Translations under genes and position numbers: made by a program
From: Klebsormidium nitens
Lineage: Eukaryota > Streptophyta > Klebsormidiophyceae > Klebsormidiales > Klebsormidiaceae
Assembly (NCBI GenBank): GCA_000708835.1
Contig: DF236951.1
Span: forward strand, 124,101-188,100
DNA: 64,000 bases
Reading direction: 5' to 3'
Notes under the pieces: generated by a model
What the model was told of the DNA's origin: nothing
What the model saw: the letters and a program-made list of their open reading frames with translations, nothing else
The model's database searches: none
Part shown: piece after piece, positions 12,852 to 24,000 of the stretch
Position numbering within the stretch: position 1 is the first letter of the stretch
Layout: each line of letters starts with the position of its first letter

Positions 12852-15800
12852 ATGGCTTTCACGGAGGGTAGGAAGATTCATATCAAGAACCTGTCGTACG
12901 AAGTGGAAGAGGACGACCTGCGAGAGGCCTTTTCCAAGTTTGGAACCATTCTTGAGGTCAAAGTGAGTGGCAGTGCAGAAGAGTTGACAAGCAAGGTATT
13001 TCGCCCTATGCGGCCAGCAATTTCTTCGTGATCATGCAAGAGTTGCACTGGATGCTTTTTTGGAACGGTCAATCATTCGAATCAAGGGCATGTTGGTATG
13101 GCGTCCTGCTTTTTCTGCACTGGGTGCGCAATCACTCACCGTTGCCTTTCTCAATCTGCAGATCATACGAGACCATGTTACCTCAAAGTCCAGAGGTTTT
13201 GGCTTTGTCACCTTTCAGGAAGGCAAGGCAGCCAGAGCAGCACTCGAGTACATGGACAACAAGGTGCGCCTCACAAACTGCATGTATCTTACACTTTCTT
13301 GCCAAGACCTGCAAGACACATAACTGCTGCTCTCTTCTCTTGCCACCGAAGAGTTGTGTTGATCCTACAAAGATGTACAGCTGTCCTCAGCGTAATTGCA
13401 TATTAGTCCACCATCCTTTCTTCCAAGCACTCTAGCTCTGCTTTGAGTCCATGAGTTAAAATGTTTCAGAAACTACTAAAGTCATAAAACGTTTTCTTGC
13501 AGCCTTTTCGGGGGGCCTACAGGATGAAGGTGAGCCCCCACTCCGAAGCCCTAGATTTTGCCAGGCCTTGTAGTCAAATCACTGTGGCACTCACACAGTG
13601 TTATCAAAGCTTTCCATTGCACGCAACCTCCTCGAAAAGAACGTGGTAATCAACGAAAGTGCCCAGTTTCGCAAAAACTGGTCGAGCTCTTTGAGACTAT
13701 GACGTCTCCGGTGGTGTTGTACAGGTCAACTGGGCGACACAAGATGGAAGATTTGGTGCGAACAGGCCTAGAGACCCCATTGACATCAGGTAAGGCGATT
13801 CAGTGACGTATCCAATATCACTCAGTTTCAATCGGATTGTGAAAGAGAGTGCTGCTTCTGGAGGCTGACGTCTTTTAAGTGCGATCAGAGCGTACAGAGT
13901 CACATTCGCGGCGCTCAAGGACGCTAAGTATCTGACGTGTCCTTCGAACCAACATAATTCTCTCCCTTTTCCTCGACTGATCGCCAGGGAACGGCGCAGC
14001 CTGATCAGCGGGCCGCCTCCAGGGATGGGTCTCCGCCCCGACTCGCCCCTCAGCCGTAGAGAGAGAGCGCTGCAGAACGCGAAGTCGCTGTCGCCCCCCT
14101 TCGTCGGTGACCAGCAGCCGCCAGGGTTCCAGTCCAGCCAAGAGAAGGCGGAAGACAAGGCCAGAACCGACGTGGCGTCGCCCGCACCGTCCACTGGTCG
14201 CAAAGCCCGCTCCAAATCACCTCCACCAAGTATGTACTTGCATCCTGCTGTAAGCTCAGCGCAAATGGAATCAGTGTGTATTCGGCGCAAGCGAGGCAAA
14301 TTGCAGGCAGGTTAGATGGCCAGAGAAACGCATCTGCAAGAGTCAGTCAGATTTACAATGGTGCTCTTTCGAGGTTAGGGAAATAACTCGAACAATCAAG
14401 GTCCTTGAAAACATCTTCTCGACGAGGTTCCAAGGATGTCATACACAGTCCAACCTTTTGAGGTGCATCCAAACGAGAATCGCGATCGGTCGTTTGACCT
14501 CGGCAACAGGAGAACAAATGTCAGCAACTGACTTCAACAGCAACACCGCCTTCGTTGGCAAACACATGAAAAGCTGTCTTTAAAGCTACCGCACGTTTTA
14601 ATTGCAGTGCGCCGCCGCACCAGAAGTCCCGAGCGGGCGGCCAGTGACAGCGGCGGCCGCGACGAGCGCGCGCGCAGTGGCAGCCGCAGCTGCAGCCCAA
14701 GCCGCGGCCGCCGCGCCAGAAGCGCCAGCACGGCACACACCCGCAGCCGCAGCGGCAGCGGCAGCCCGCCCCCCACGCGCCGCTCCGCTACGCCCCGCTC
14801 CGACGAGAAAAGGTAACCTGGTTGTGTGAATCTGTCGGGTGATATCTGCAAGAAAGCGTACGTATTTTCGTTTTGCAGGCGCTGTTTGGAAGTCTCCGTT
14901 CAAGACATCGAAAATCTTCACGTGTGCGGGGGTATCCACTTTCTCAGGAGGGTACAAAGAATCCGGTCTCCAACTGGTGTAGAGAGGGTTTTGATCTGAA
15001 GACATTATCGACGCCTGTTCGTAGTTACGCTTTGGGTTGGCTAAAACCGCTGTCCTTCCTGCGTGCGTTGCTGCAGGCACTCTGCGAGTCCCGAAGAGGT
15101 TCGGTCCCCTCCAAAGAAGCGCCAATTTGAGAGCATTGTAAGTTCCAAACCAAAGCGTCTGGTTGATTGTTCCCCTCTTTGTTATGAAGCTTTTGGGTCG
15201 CATTCACTTGTCGTTGATAGCGGCCTCCAGTCCGGTTATACGAGACGTTGAAACCGGCTGGAAACTCGTTGGATTATAAAGCAGAAGACCTGAAAGCATC
15301 CGTTTCCTGCGCAGGAAGAAACAGATGAAGAGACCAAGGACGAATTGAGAGCGGCCTTGGACATCGCACTCGACAAACAGATCGAGCTCGAGGACAAGGT
15401 ACCAACCTTGACGCAGCCCACGTTTCTTGCGCTCTGATCCTATTCAGCTTTACGTGTTGCTCTTGTCTACAATCTGCTTTCTCTCGCCGACCTACTTCAA
15501 GAGCCAAAGAAGTGTTCTTTGCTGTCAGCGCTCACTGTGTGATCTCGCTGCAGATCATGAAGCTACAAGAGCGACTGCGCATGTCGGAGCTGGAGAAGGG
15601 CGACATACTACGGAGAAATGCGGTGGGTGCACTTATCAAACCTCTAGTCATTTTGCTTCCTACGAAGCCGAAAGGCAAAGGCTATATCACTCTGCAAGAG
15701 CTAGATCGCTCTGCAAGACTCGAACGCTCACAATGCTAGTCTCCAGGAGTGTGCTGCGTCAACACCAGAGCATGTTGGTAGGAAGCGTTGAAGGCAACCT

Positions 15801-16734
15801 CTAAGAGCCCTCACTATCCTCTTTTGCCTTGTTCAGATATTGGAGTCGGAACTTGACGACACTCGGTCCAGACACGACGGGCGGCAGCTACTCCTGATGA
15901 AGGTAAAACCTCGTCCAAAGTGAACGTACTCTGCTAAATTATCAATTTCACTGTAGGCCGTTAACATATGAATCTGATATCTTTTCTTTCTTCTTCATTC
16001 CCGTATGACCGTCATCATCAAATGGTTGGGAGGTTTAGAAAGTCTGCTCATATCGCCAACTGCATCGCTGCTTCTTGAGGAGTCTGTTTGAGTTGTCTCC
16101 CAACAGCTTTCTGGTATAGGAGATCGCGAGAAGCTCATATGACCAGATATCGATCCCTCAAGCAGCACCGCGCACCCTTACAGATGCGGATGGCAATGGG
16201 TCGGGTGCGGCAAGCGGAGGACATGAAGAGAGCGAGCGAGAACGAGGTTCAGGTGGGCTGTCCATCAACATCCTCCCGCGTGATCCTGAAATTCTGACCT
16301 CCACTTTTGAGTCGCTTGCGCATCCAGAACTCCACCTAAGAACATTCTTGCGGTTCGCTCAAATTACGTTCGCGGTGTTTTTAGTTGGTCGCAGAACCAG
16401 AACCAGTAGCAAAAGCGACCCTGGCTCCTTGAAGGAAAGGCAGCCCACCGTACTGGGTAGTTGATATGAAGTATGTTAGTTGGACTGCCGTAGCAAATGG
16501 CCGCATAGTCATCTACCTATGCGCGGCACACAATGATAAATTGCCACACCTCGCGCGATCTTGCTTCTCTTGACATATAACTACCAATGAGCTAATAAAG
16601 ACCACTCGTTTCAGTCGTTTAGCCATGACAATGTCGAGCATGAGAGTCCTGACCCCGTTTTGGACTCGGTTTTTGCGCAGGAACTGTTTCGTCTTGCGGA
16701 CGCAGAGTTCAGATGCCAGGACCCGGCCCTTTGA
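12852..16734 (+). CDS. SR-like RNA-binding protein: RRM, RS domain, C-terminal coiled coil
   Basis: Likely pre-mRNA splicing or mRNA-processing factor. Twelve exons: 12852-12962, 13162-13263, 13503-13529, 13725-13789, 13988-14229, 14608-14812, 15077-15137, 15315-15398, 15554-15622, 15837-15902, 16184-16252, 16681-16734; 384 aa, phases close. One RRM lies at residues ~8-80: RNP2 is IHIKNL (9-14), RNP1 is RGFGFVTF (48-55). A linker follows that is rich in Arg, Pro and Ser (residues ~102-182). Residues ~183-250 are dense in RS, SR and RR pairs (RSRSGSGS and similar), an RS domain. Residues ~255-384 are charged and heptad-like (KLQERLRMSELEKGD; ILESELDDTRSRHDG), so a coiled coil is likely. Exon 3 is 27 nt. 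I do not recognise a named orthologue with this exact order. Exons 10-12 rest on frame and splice sites only. Confidence 0.8.
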
Positions 16735-17059
16735 AGTATACAGAACGCAGAAGGACCCCATCACAGAGACATGTCTCAGCATGTGCATGTGGCGCGAAGG
16801 TGCTAATATATATGCATACAGTTCTCCGAGCATGCATGTGCACTCGCGACATCGTCCTTCGTAGCAGCAAGGTTGGCTTCTCCATGCAGATGTATTCATG
16901 GATAACAGTACGAGTGTGAATGCTTGCCGACCACTGAGCAGCCTCGCCTGCGCTTTAAGACCAGATATGTCTGCGCTTGCGACATCCGTGAATACTATTC
17001 AATCTCCTTCCTTGTTCTCAAAGTGCTGTTGCAAAATCGACTGTGCACGCGGCTATTCT
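16735..17059. other. Convergent intergenic region, RRM gene / FSIP1-like gene
   Basis: 325 bp between two stop codons on opposite strands, containing both 3' UTRs. Nothing else is seen. Confidence 0.5.
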
Positions 17060-20000
17060 TCAGAGAGCTGGCAAAGTAAGAAGTGCGTCTGCTGACTTTG
17101 GTCTCCTCTCGACCCTCTTCGTATCGTGCACAACCGCCGCCCCCTTAGCGGGCGGCAGCCCAACGATGGAACTCACGGGCTTATTTGTATCAGCTAATCT
17201 GGCCTCGGTCAGGCCATCTCCTATGGAAACTGCCCTAGCGCTCTCTGCTGCGACCCCTGCCTGGGCTGCGGCAGCCGCCCCATCCGACCCCATTCTTCCT
17301 GCACTTCTTGTTTCCTGGCTAATCCGCTTCTCCCCATCAGCCAGCTTTTCCGGAGTCTTCCTACTCGGTTTTGCTGAACCCGGGTTGCTGCCCCTGCCGC
17401 TCGAACGTCCGGACGCGTCCGATGCACCGGACGGCGGCGCGTCCGATAGCGCTGGCGTCGCGATCCGTCGCATGGTCTCGTCCCGGTGCTCGAGCGCCGC
17501 CTGCTCCTGCCGGCACTGCTCCAACAGTTCCGCCAGCTCTTCCGCGCCCAACGTGGCCGGAATCTCCGCCGTGCGCAACACCCGGATCTTTCGGTCGATC
17601 TCCTCCTGCTTCGCTGCAGCCTCCCGCCTCTCTCGTTGCTCCCTCAGGTAGTCATCCGCCGGGGTCGCTTTCTTGGCGCCCTCTTCCCGTTGCGTGTATG
17701 CCCCTGCGGCCCCCCTGCTCGCCTCTGAGCCCGCAGATGTGCTCCCCCGCAGCTGCTCTCCTTTCGCATCGAAAGACGCGGGCTCAGAATGTCCGTCCGA
17801 CTCATTCGATTTTCGGAACTTGGGCGGGGCTGCGACCGACTTGGCGCTGCTCGAGCTCGCCCGCCGTTTCTGCGAGCTCAGCTGCTTGCCGCCCTGCCGG
17901 GACGCTTTGCTCGTTTCGCTGCCCACTCCGGACCGCTGCGTTGTCGGGCGCTCCCCCTCTCCATTTCTTGGCGTCGAGTTTGAGGTCTTTTTAGAGCTTT
18001 CAACAGTGCGAACCGACGCGGAATCGTTGCGAGACCCGGGGCCCAACTCCTGAGGTAAAGCCCGGGACATTGAGCCAAAGCCAGAGTAATCCAGAAAAGA
18101 CGAGCCGTTGTCCATTGAGAAGCTGTCGCTGTCAAAGTACCCGGCCTGCCCGCGGAGAGCGCTGAGCTTGGCGTTGACTGTAGCGAGTTGCATCGCTTCG
18201 TCTCCTGGATACAGGAGATGGATTGTTTTATAAGCGTTTGCTAGAGCACTCGCTGTACACCTCTCAAAATCCCTGATGCGAAGACGGCACGTATAGTATA
18301 TCCGAAGTACGTCACTTTCCTGAGGCTTCTGAACCTTTTTGCTGACACTGCAGTCGGATCCGAGAGCAATCCAATACTTCACGACACCATGACTCTAGAG
18401 ACTAGTCACAAGCTTGACAGCCAGGCCTTCTTGCGGTTGGTTGCAGCCATTACGAAGCTCTTCTACAAACTTCAAATGAGCTTTTCCTCACAAGCATAGC
18501 GCATCTTCTCACCTTCCACGTCAAAGCCCGTGCTTGTGTACGTCGTATAGCTCGCATCTTCGTCGCCCATCTCCCCCTCGCTTTGTGCCAGCAGCTCATC
18601 CACCAGCTTTTCCTCCTCCGGAAGAAGTGTGAAGTACCGGGCATTCGGCCCAAGCACCATATTCCGCGCCACATAGTCTCCCGCAGACACCCTCTTCGAC
18701 CCCACCCCAGTCGCCATCATTGCCCGCCGCAGCTTTGCCTGGCGCCGCCGCCTCCGTTTTGCCAGCTTGACAGCTACCAGTGACCGGACTTTCTGCTCCT
18801 GGGCTGCATATCGTTCCGGATAGACCTGGCGCGCCGTCTCTTCTGCCAGCGCCTGCTTCTCCTCGAGCACCCGATCTAGTTGCTCGATCCTCTCAAAGCC
18901 CTTCTGGAGCTTCGGGTCCTGGTTCACCGACAGAGGCCTTGTGCCAACGCTGGCGCTGTCAGAGAGGGTCTCAGAAGCGTCGCCGCTTACAGAAACAAGG
19001 CCTGAGTCGGATGAGTCAGGGCGTACCCACTGGAGCCCCTCTGGGGTGCCTACCATGCGAGCGGCCGTCCAAGCAAGCGGGGTTTCTGACTTGCGTTGCT
19101 TTGCTAGGCCGTCCACTAGGGCCTGGAAATTGGATGGGACGTCAACCACTTTCTCGTTGTCGGGCCCATCACTGTGCAACACCGTGTCTAAGAACTGCAC
19201 AAAAGAGACCAAAGAGCTTAAAGAAGATAGTCCGCCGGGGCTTTACAATTGCATTCAAACTCAATTATTTTGCACCTCTGATCACTTGAAGCCGGCAAAA
19301 GAAGGCTTTGCGATGATCATGCTGCTAAGCCTGGTGCTATCTTCTCCTTTCAATGGCCATGCGATCACTTGCAAAAGAGTCTCCCACACACTTTGCTATC
19401 TCAAAGCCATTACGATCAATGGCAGAACACGATATGTTCCAGCAAGCGGTCTGTGATGTGGTGCTGGTCCAAGACTTGCTCGAAGGTTTGGCACTTTGGA
19501 GAATATCTGCGGAAGGGGTTGTACTTGCGGTCCAGCAAGGCTATGCCTTATTTGGGGCTGCATTTCAGCCGCAAGTCCAAGGCCTATTCCTGCCTACCTG
19601 CATGAGCTCCTTTCTCCTCTGCTCCCTCTGCACCAGATCCCCTCCAAGGCCCTGCCACACATTTCTCAGGTCCTCGTCATCATTTGCCGCTCCCTCACTC
19701 CCACTTGCCTCATTGTCACTATCGCTTCTCACCAAATTGACAGCTATCCCCTCAGACTTCGCCCATCCCAGTTCATTAGAAAGAGCGGGCGTTGCTGGGG
19801 CGTCTATCCCCCAAACACGCGCTGCCCCTTCCTCCATGACCCCTTCAGAAGTCGACTCTGATTCTGACTCCGAGCTTCCCTCCTCCAGCTGCTTTTGCAG
19901 CTTCCTGATCCTTTGAGTAATGTCAGTTTCCTCTTCTTCCGAGTCGGAATGGTCATCGTCTTCAAGTACACCAAACTGTTGGACAGCTGCTCCATTCTCC

Positions 20001-20170
20001 GCGCCATCGTAGCCTGAGCTTTCATCATCTGATGCCAACTCAGCTTCGGAGAAGGAGAACGTTAGGGGCTGTATTCTCGGCTTAATGGGGCTGGTCCAAG
20101 AATCTTGAGCCATTTCTTCCTGGCTTTCCATCGACCTGGCCTCAAATGCTTGACTTTCCACCCCCGCCAT
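17060..20170 (-). CDS. FSIP1-like protein (fibrous sheath-interacting protein 1 family)
   Basis: Large polar coiled-coil protein. Well-supported exons are 20170-19598, 19194-18513 and 18204-17060; a short linking exon of about 93 nt near 19506-19414 is uncertain in both frame and edges. About 830 aa. Exon 1 is acidic (runs of Asp/Glu/Ser, then TDITQRIRKLQKQLEE). Exon 3 has KGFERIEQLDRVLEEKQALAEE and DYVARNMVLGPNARYFTLLPEEEKLVDELL-type text (18-residue core DYVARNMVLGPNARYFTL). The last exon has EEIDRKIRVLRTAEIPATL followed by EELAELLEQC. These three blocks, in this order, match my memory of the conserved regions of animal FSIP1, a ciliary/sperm-tail-associated protein. Disordered Ser/Arg/Gly-rich text lies between and after them. 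It is head to head with the ciliary gene CFAP52, which fits a role in motile cilia. The family call is inference from short blocks. Confidence 0.65.
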
Positions 20171-21011
20171 TCTAGCCTTTAGTGCCAGCACGTCCCAGCT
20201 TTGCAAAGCCCCGAGCCAGTACACGTGCTGCGTCCCTATGAGACGTCTTGAAGATCATGCGGTACCAGGAGGGGGCCCCTGAAAAAGTTGGCCGTGCATT
20301 GCCTAACAAGAACGCCGCATACCGTACGTCTTGGAGGCCCTTCCGGTCCCATCTGTCTCTAGTCCAATTTTGACAGCGACATAGAAAGCATTAAATCTCA
20401 TCTCCTGGCATCGATGCATTCTTGAAGCTGCAGAGCTGAGTAGTAGCGTTTGGGCCTACCGCTTTTCTGTACACCAACAAGCAGGAAGCGCGCGCGTGTG
20501 TTTTACCGGTCCTTCTAGTCCGTCCAATATCCACGCCTGGACTGGAGAACCGTCGATAAGCCTGTATCCAGTGTACTGAAGTCTGAAGCAATAATGTGGC
20601 AGGCAGTACTGCCGCAGTAGCCTGCTCTGTTACAGTAGACGAACAGTTTTCTCTATACCGTACCCGTCGGCGTCAGCGCGGCAGGAATCTGCTAAAGAAA
20701 AAGGCTGTGCCGGTAGTGGGTCGCTCGTCTACTGTAACTCCAAGCGCCCTCAGGCTGTTCGCATAATGTAATTTATGCCTACTGACCCCTGAAAGCTTGA
20801 TGGCAACAGTCCAAATCAAGAGTCCCAAATGAGCTGATGACCTTCTGTAGCCCTTCCTACCCCACAATTCAGCTGCGGCCCCCGCTCTGTGTCTGCTTTC
20901 CTTGCCCTTTAGACTCCTTCTGAGCCTTTAGTGGAGCTCTATACGAGCTCAACCTCACATTCCTGCATCTGATCGTTTGTTCATCTTGAAGGGGCGGGTG
21001 CGCTCCCAGTC
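20171..21011. promoter_or_regulatory. Divergent promoter region, FSIP1-like / CFAP52
   Basis: 841 bp between the outward-facing starts of two cilium-related genes. It contains a perfect 14-bp inverted repeat (20629-20642 and 20725-20738) and the word TACCGTAC near both 20320 and 20657. Shared control of both genes is inference. Confidence 0.45.
20629..20738. repeat. 14-bp inverted repeat in the ciliary divergent promoter
   Basis: GTTACAGTAGACGA at 20629-20642 is the exact reverse complement of TCGTCTACTGTAAC at 20725-20738; the spacer is 82 bp. It could be a paired binding site or the remains of an insertion. Confidence 0.6.
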
Positions 21012-24000
21012 ATGGCTGAGGACCTGCGCCTCGACTCTGTGATAGGCATCGGCGGGGGGGTCCCAAACGGGCTGCTTTTGCACCCCGATGGGTCGACACT
21101 CATCTATCCCCTAGGCTCAACGGTCATCATCCGGCCCAAGGGGGATGCCCGACGCCAAGAGTTCCTTCAGGGCCACACCGACAAGGTGGCGTGCATCGCG
21201 GTGTCAAAGAGCGGGCGGTACCTGGCCAGCGGGCAGGTCACGCACATGGGCTTCAATGCTGACATCATCATCTGGGACTTTGAGACGCGCCAGATGGTCC
21301 ACCGAATGGCGCTGCACAAGGTGGGGGGGCCTCATATGCCTTGCTTGACAAGGACTTCGCTTTTCAGCAGGGGGCACCCAGCTCTTGTGGGGCTGGTGTG
21401 TCAAGTTGACACTGAGCTACTTTGCAGGATCTGGCAAAGATGCAAATGACCTGGACACTTTTGTGCGAGAGTGCTTCAGAAAGAAGGGCAGACAGTGACA
21501 GTCCTGCCTTTTGAACTCGAGCTCAAGCACTGGCACTGGAGAGCTTTGACAGACCTGGGACATACCCTGATGCATCGGTGGAAAATCCGCTTGCCCACTG
21601 TGATCTCGGTAGCTTGTCTTACTTGACATTGGTCTGCACTTTGCCTGGTGCCCCAATGAGCGATTGGCTGTGTCTCATAAGCTGGAACGACTTGACATAT
21701 CAGTACAACAATCATCAGCACAGAGATGCATGGGCCAGCTATAGTGAGGACACACTGGGGGGGCAGGCCGGATTCGCTGATACTGGCCTAGCCAACTACA
21801 AAGGTACAGCCTTCCTGGAAACTCTTTACCCAGCCTCGAACTACATTAGAGCAGAATGTGATGGCAAAACTCTCCAAGCAATTTAAGAAATGTATTGTCA
21901 CTACAACCAGTTGTGGTTCAGACGCGCTGCTCCGCGCCCTCCCTTTCCTCCTCTCCCTCCCTCAGGTGAAGGTGCAGGCGCTGTGCTTCAGCCATGACGA
22001 CCGCTACCTTGCGTCCCTCGGTGGCGAAGACGACGGCAACCTGGTGGTGTGGAACGTGGAGCTGGGGCAGGCCATCTGCGGCAGCCCGACCGCAAACGAT
22101 TTCGTGCTTACGGTCCAGTTCTTCCACAACGACAGCACGCGCCTAGTTACGGGCGGCAACTACAACCTGAACGTGTGGGAGTTTGACGAGGCCAACCGGA
22201 AAGTGCGCCCCGCCGAGTGCCACCTGGGGCTGCAGAAGCGCGTGTGCCAGAGCATGGTGGTCGACGAGCGGGACGAGTTCGTCTATGTAGGCACCAAGAC
22301 GGGGGACGTGCTGCAGGTAGGGACCACAGTCGAGAAGTCCCGCTTGGTGCTTGGCTATGTGGCAAATTTATCTTAAGAGAGATGCAGATCCGCAACGGCA
22401 GTATCATCGTTAAGTCAAACGCCAACTCTCTTATAGGAAGTGCAAGCTTGCAGTTGATTGGAGTGAGGAACCTGTTGAGTTGGGACCAGATGCTTGACAT
22501 AGTGAAAGAAATTCAGATTCATGTCAGCCTTCGAGCTGATGGCCAGGGTTAAGGGACTCAAGGCAACGAAAAGAGAGATGCGGGTAAAACCATCACGGAA
22601 GCACGTCGTGGCCCTCGTTCTCCGAGCCTACATCCAAATTCCCCAAGCCTGGACGTAAAAGTGTCTTGGCCTGGAGATAGATAGAGTGCATTAGAAGCGG
22701 TCGTCGCACGTTCAAAGTAAGCAGAAAAGACTATGATTTCCAGACTACAGTCCGTTCTTTCTGTCGTCCCCTCAGGTGAGCCTGGGCCCGAAGCTGTTCA
22801 AGCAGTCTGGGCCCAAGCCGTTCATCGGCCAGGGGGTCAGCTGTCTGATCCAGCTGCCGGGAGGAGACACGCTGGTGGCGGGGGGCGGAGACGGCAGCAT
22901 TACACTGCTCAGGGCCGCCACGCTTAAAGCAGCCTGCAGGTAAAACTGCTCTTACATAGAGGTTCCTTCGATTTTCGTTGATGATTGCTGTAGCGGTCTA
23001 CGCGTGGGGCGGGTTCCATAAGCCCGTATGCAACCTGGCTCAATGGCCTCCGTCGAATTGTATTTTTGGACCGGGTGTTTCTCTCACGGCCAACGAGATT
23101 CTTGTAAACCGCTACTCGTCGGTCGACCGGCTGTCCAAAAGCGCTCTGGAGATGTAAGTGGATGAAAACTTGTCCGTTTGGGGAACGGCCAGATTGTGCC
23201 CCTAACCACCAGGTACTCAGATTCTCAGCCACTCTTCGACGCTCGTTGCAGCCTCCAACTCAACGGCGGTGCTGTCACGTCAGTGGTCCTCTCGGAAGGC
23301 CCCGCCCGAGACGGCTCGTTCCTCTTGTACGCCGGTACTGCGAGGTGCAACGTCTACTTAGTCAGGTACGAGGCCTTCCTTCTTTATACCAAACCAACCG
23401 ATTTTGACCAGACGCTGTTTGCCTGCGGTTACTCAGAGCTTACACGTTCCTAATTGTATCGTCAACCTTCATCCTCTTCCAGGTTGCAAAAAGGTATTGA
23501 TCTTCGTTTTTTCGGTCAGCACGGTTCTTGCAGAAAACTTCGGGATCCTTGTAACCAGTAGTGTGACGATTTTAAAACTTTAACTTTGACTTTGTGAATA
23601 TTGCGTGCAAGCGAAGCCTTGGCGTTCTGTCCCAGTCCATTGTACTAGATTCAACAATGCGACAAAGGGGCAAGCTGGCACAAAACGAAGTTTTACTACC
23701 GTACTCCATCTCGAACTTCGTTGTGGGAAACCGCTCACCCTCTTCTCTCAAAAGGTCGTGCAGTTCCCGCTTTTCAAGACGTTCAGATCGCGCTCTTCTG
23801 TGCCGCAGGTTCGACGCTCGCGACAATAAGCTGACGTCGACGCAGGTGCAGTCGTGCCACCACGAGAAGATCACGGACGTCTGCTTCCCCGCAAACTACG
23901 GCGACGTCTTCGCCACGTGCAGCCTCAACGAGATCCGCATCTGGCACGCCGCGGAGTGCCGAGAACTGCTCAGGATCCAGGTCTCTGCAAAGGTCAGCAA

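Noticed and set aside
14598-15203. 201-codon alanine-rich frame on the minus strand
   Set aside because: It mirrors the RS-repeat exon of the RRM gene. The repetitive GC-rich code gives open frames on every strand.
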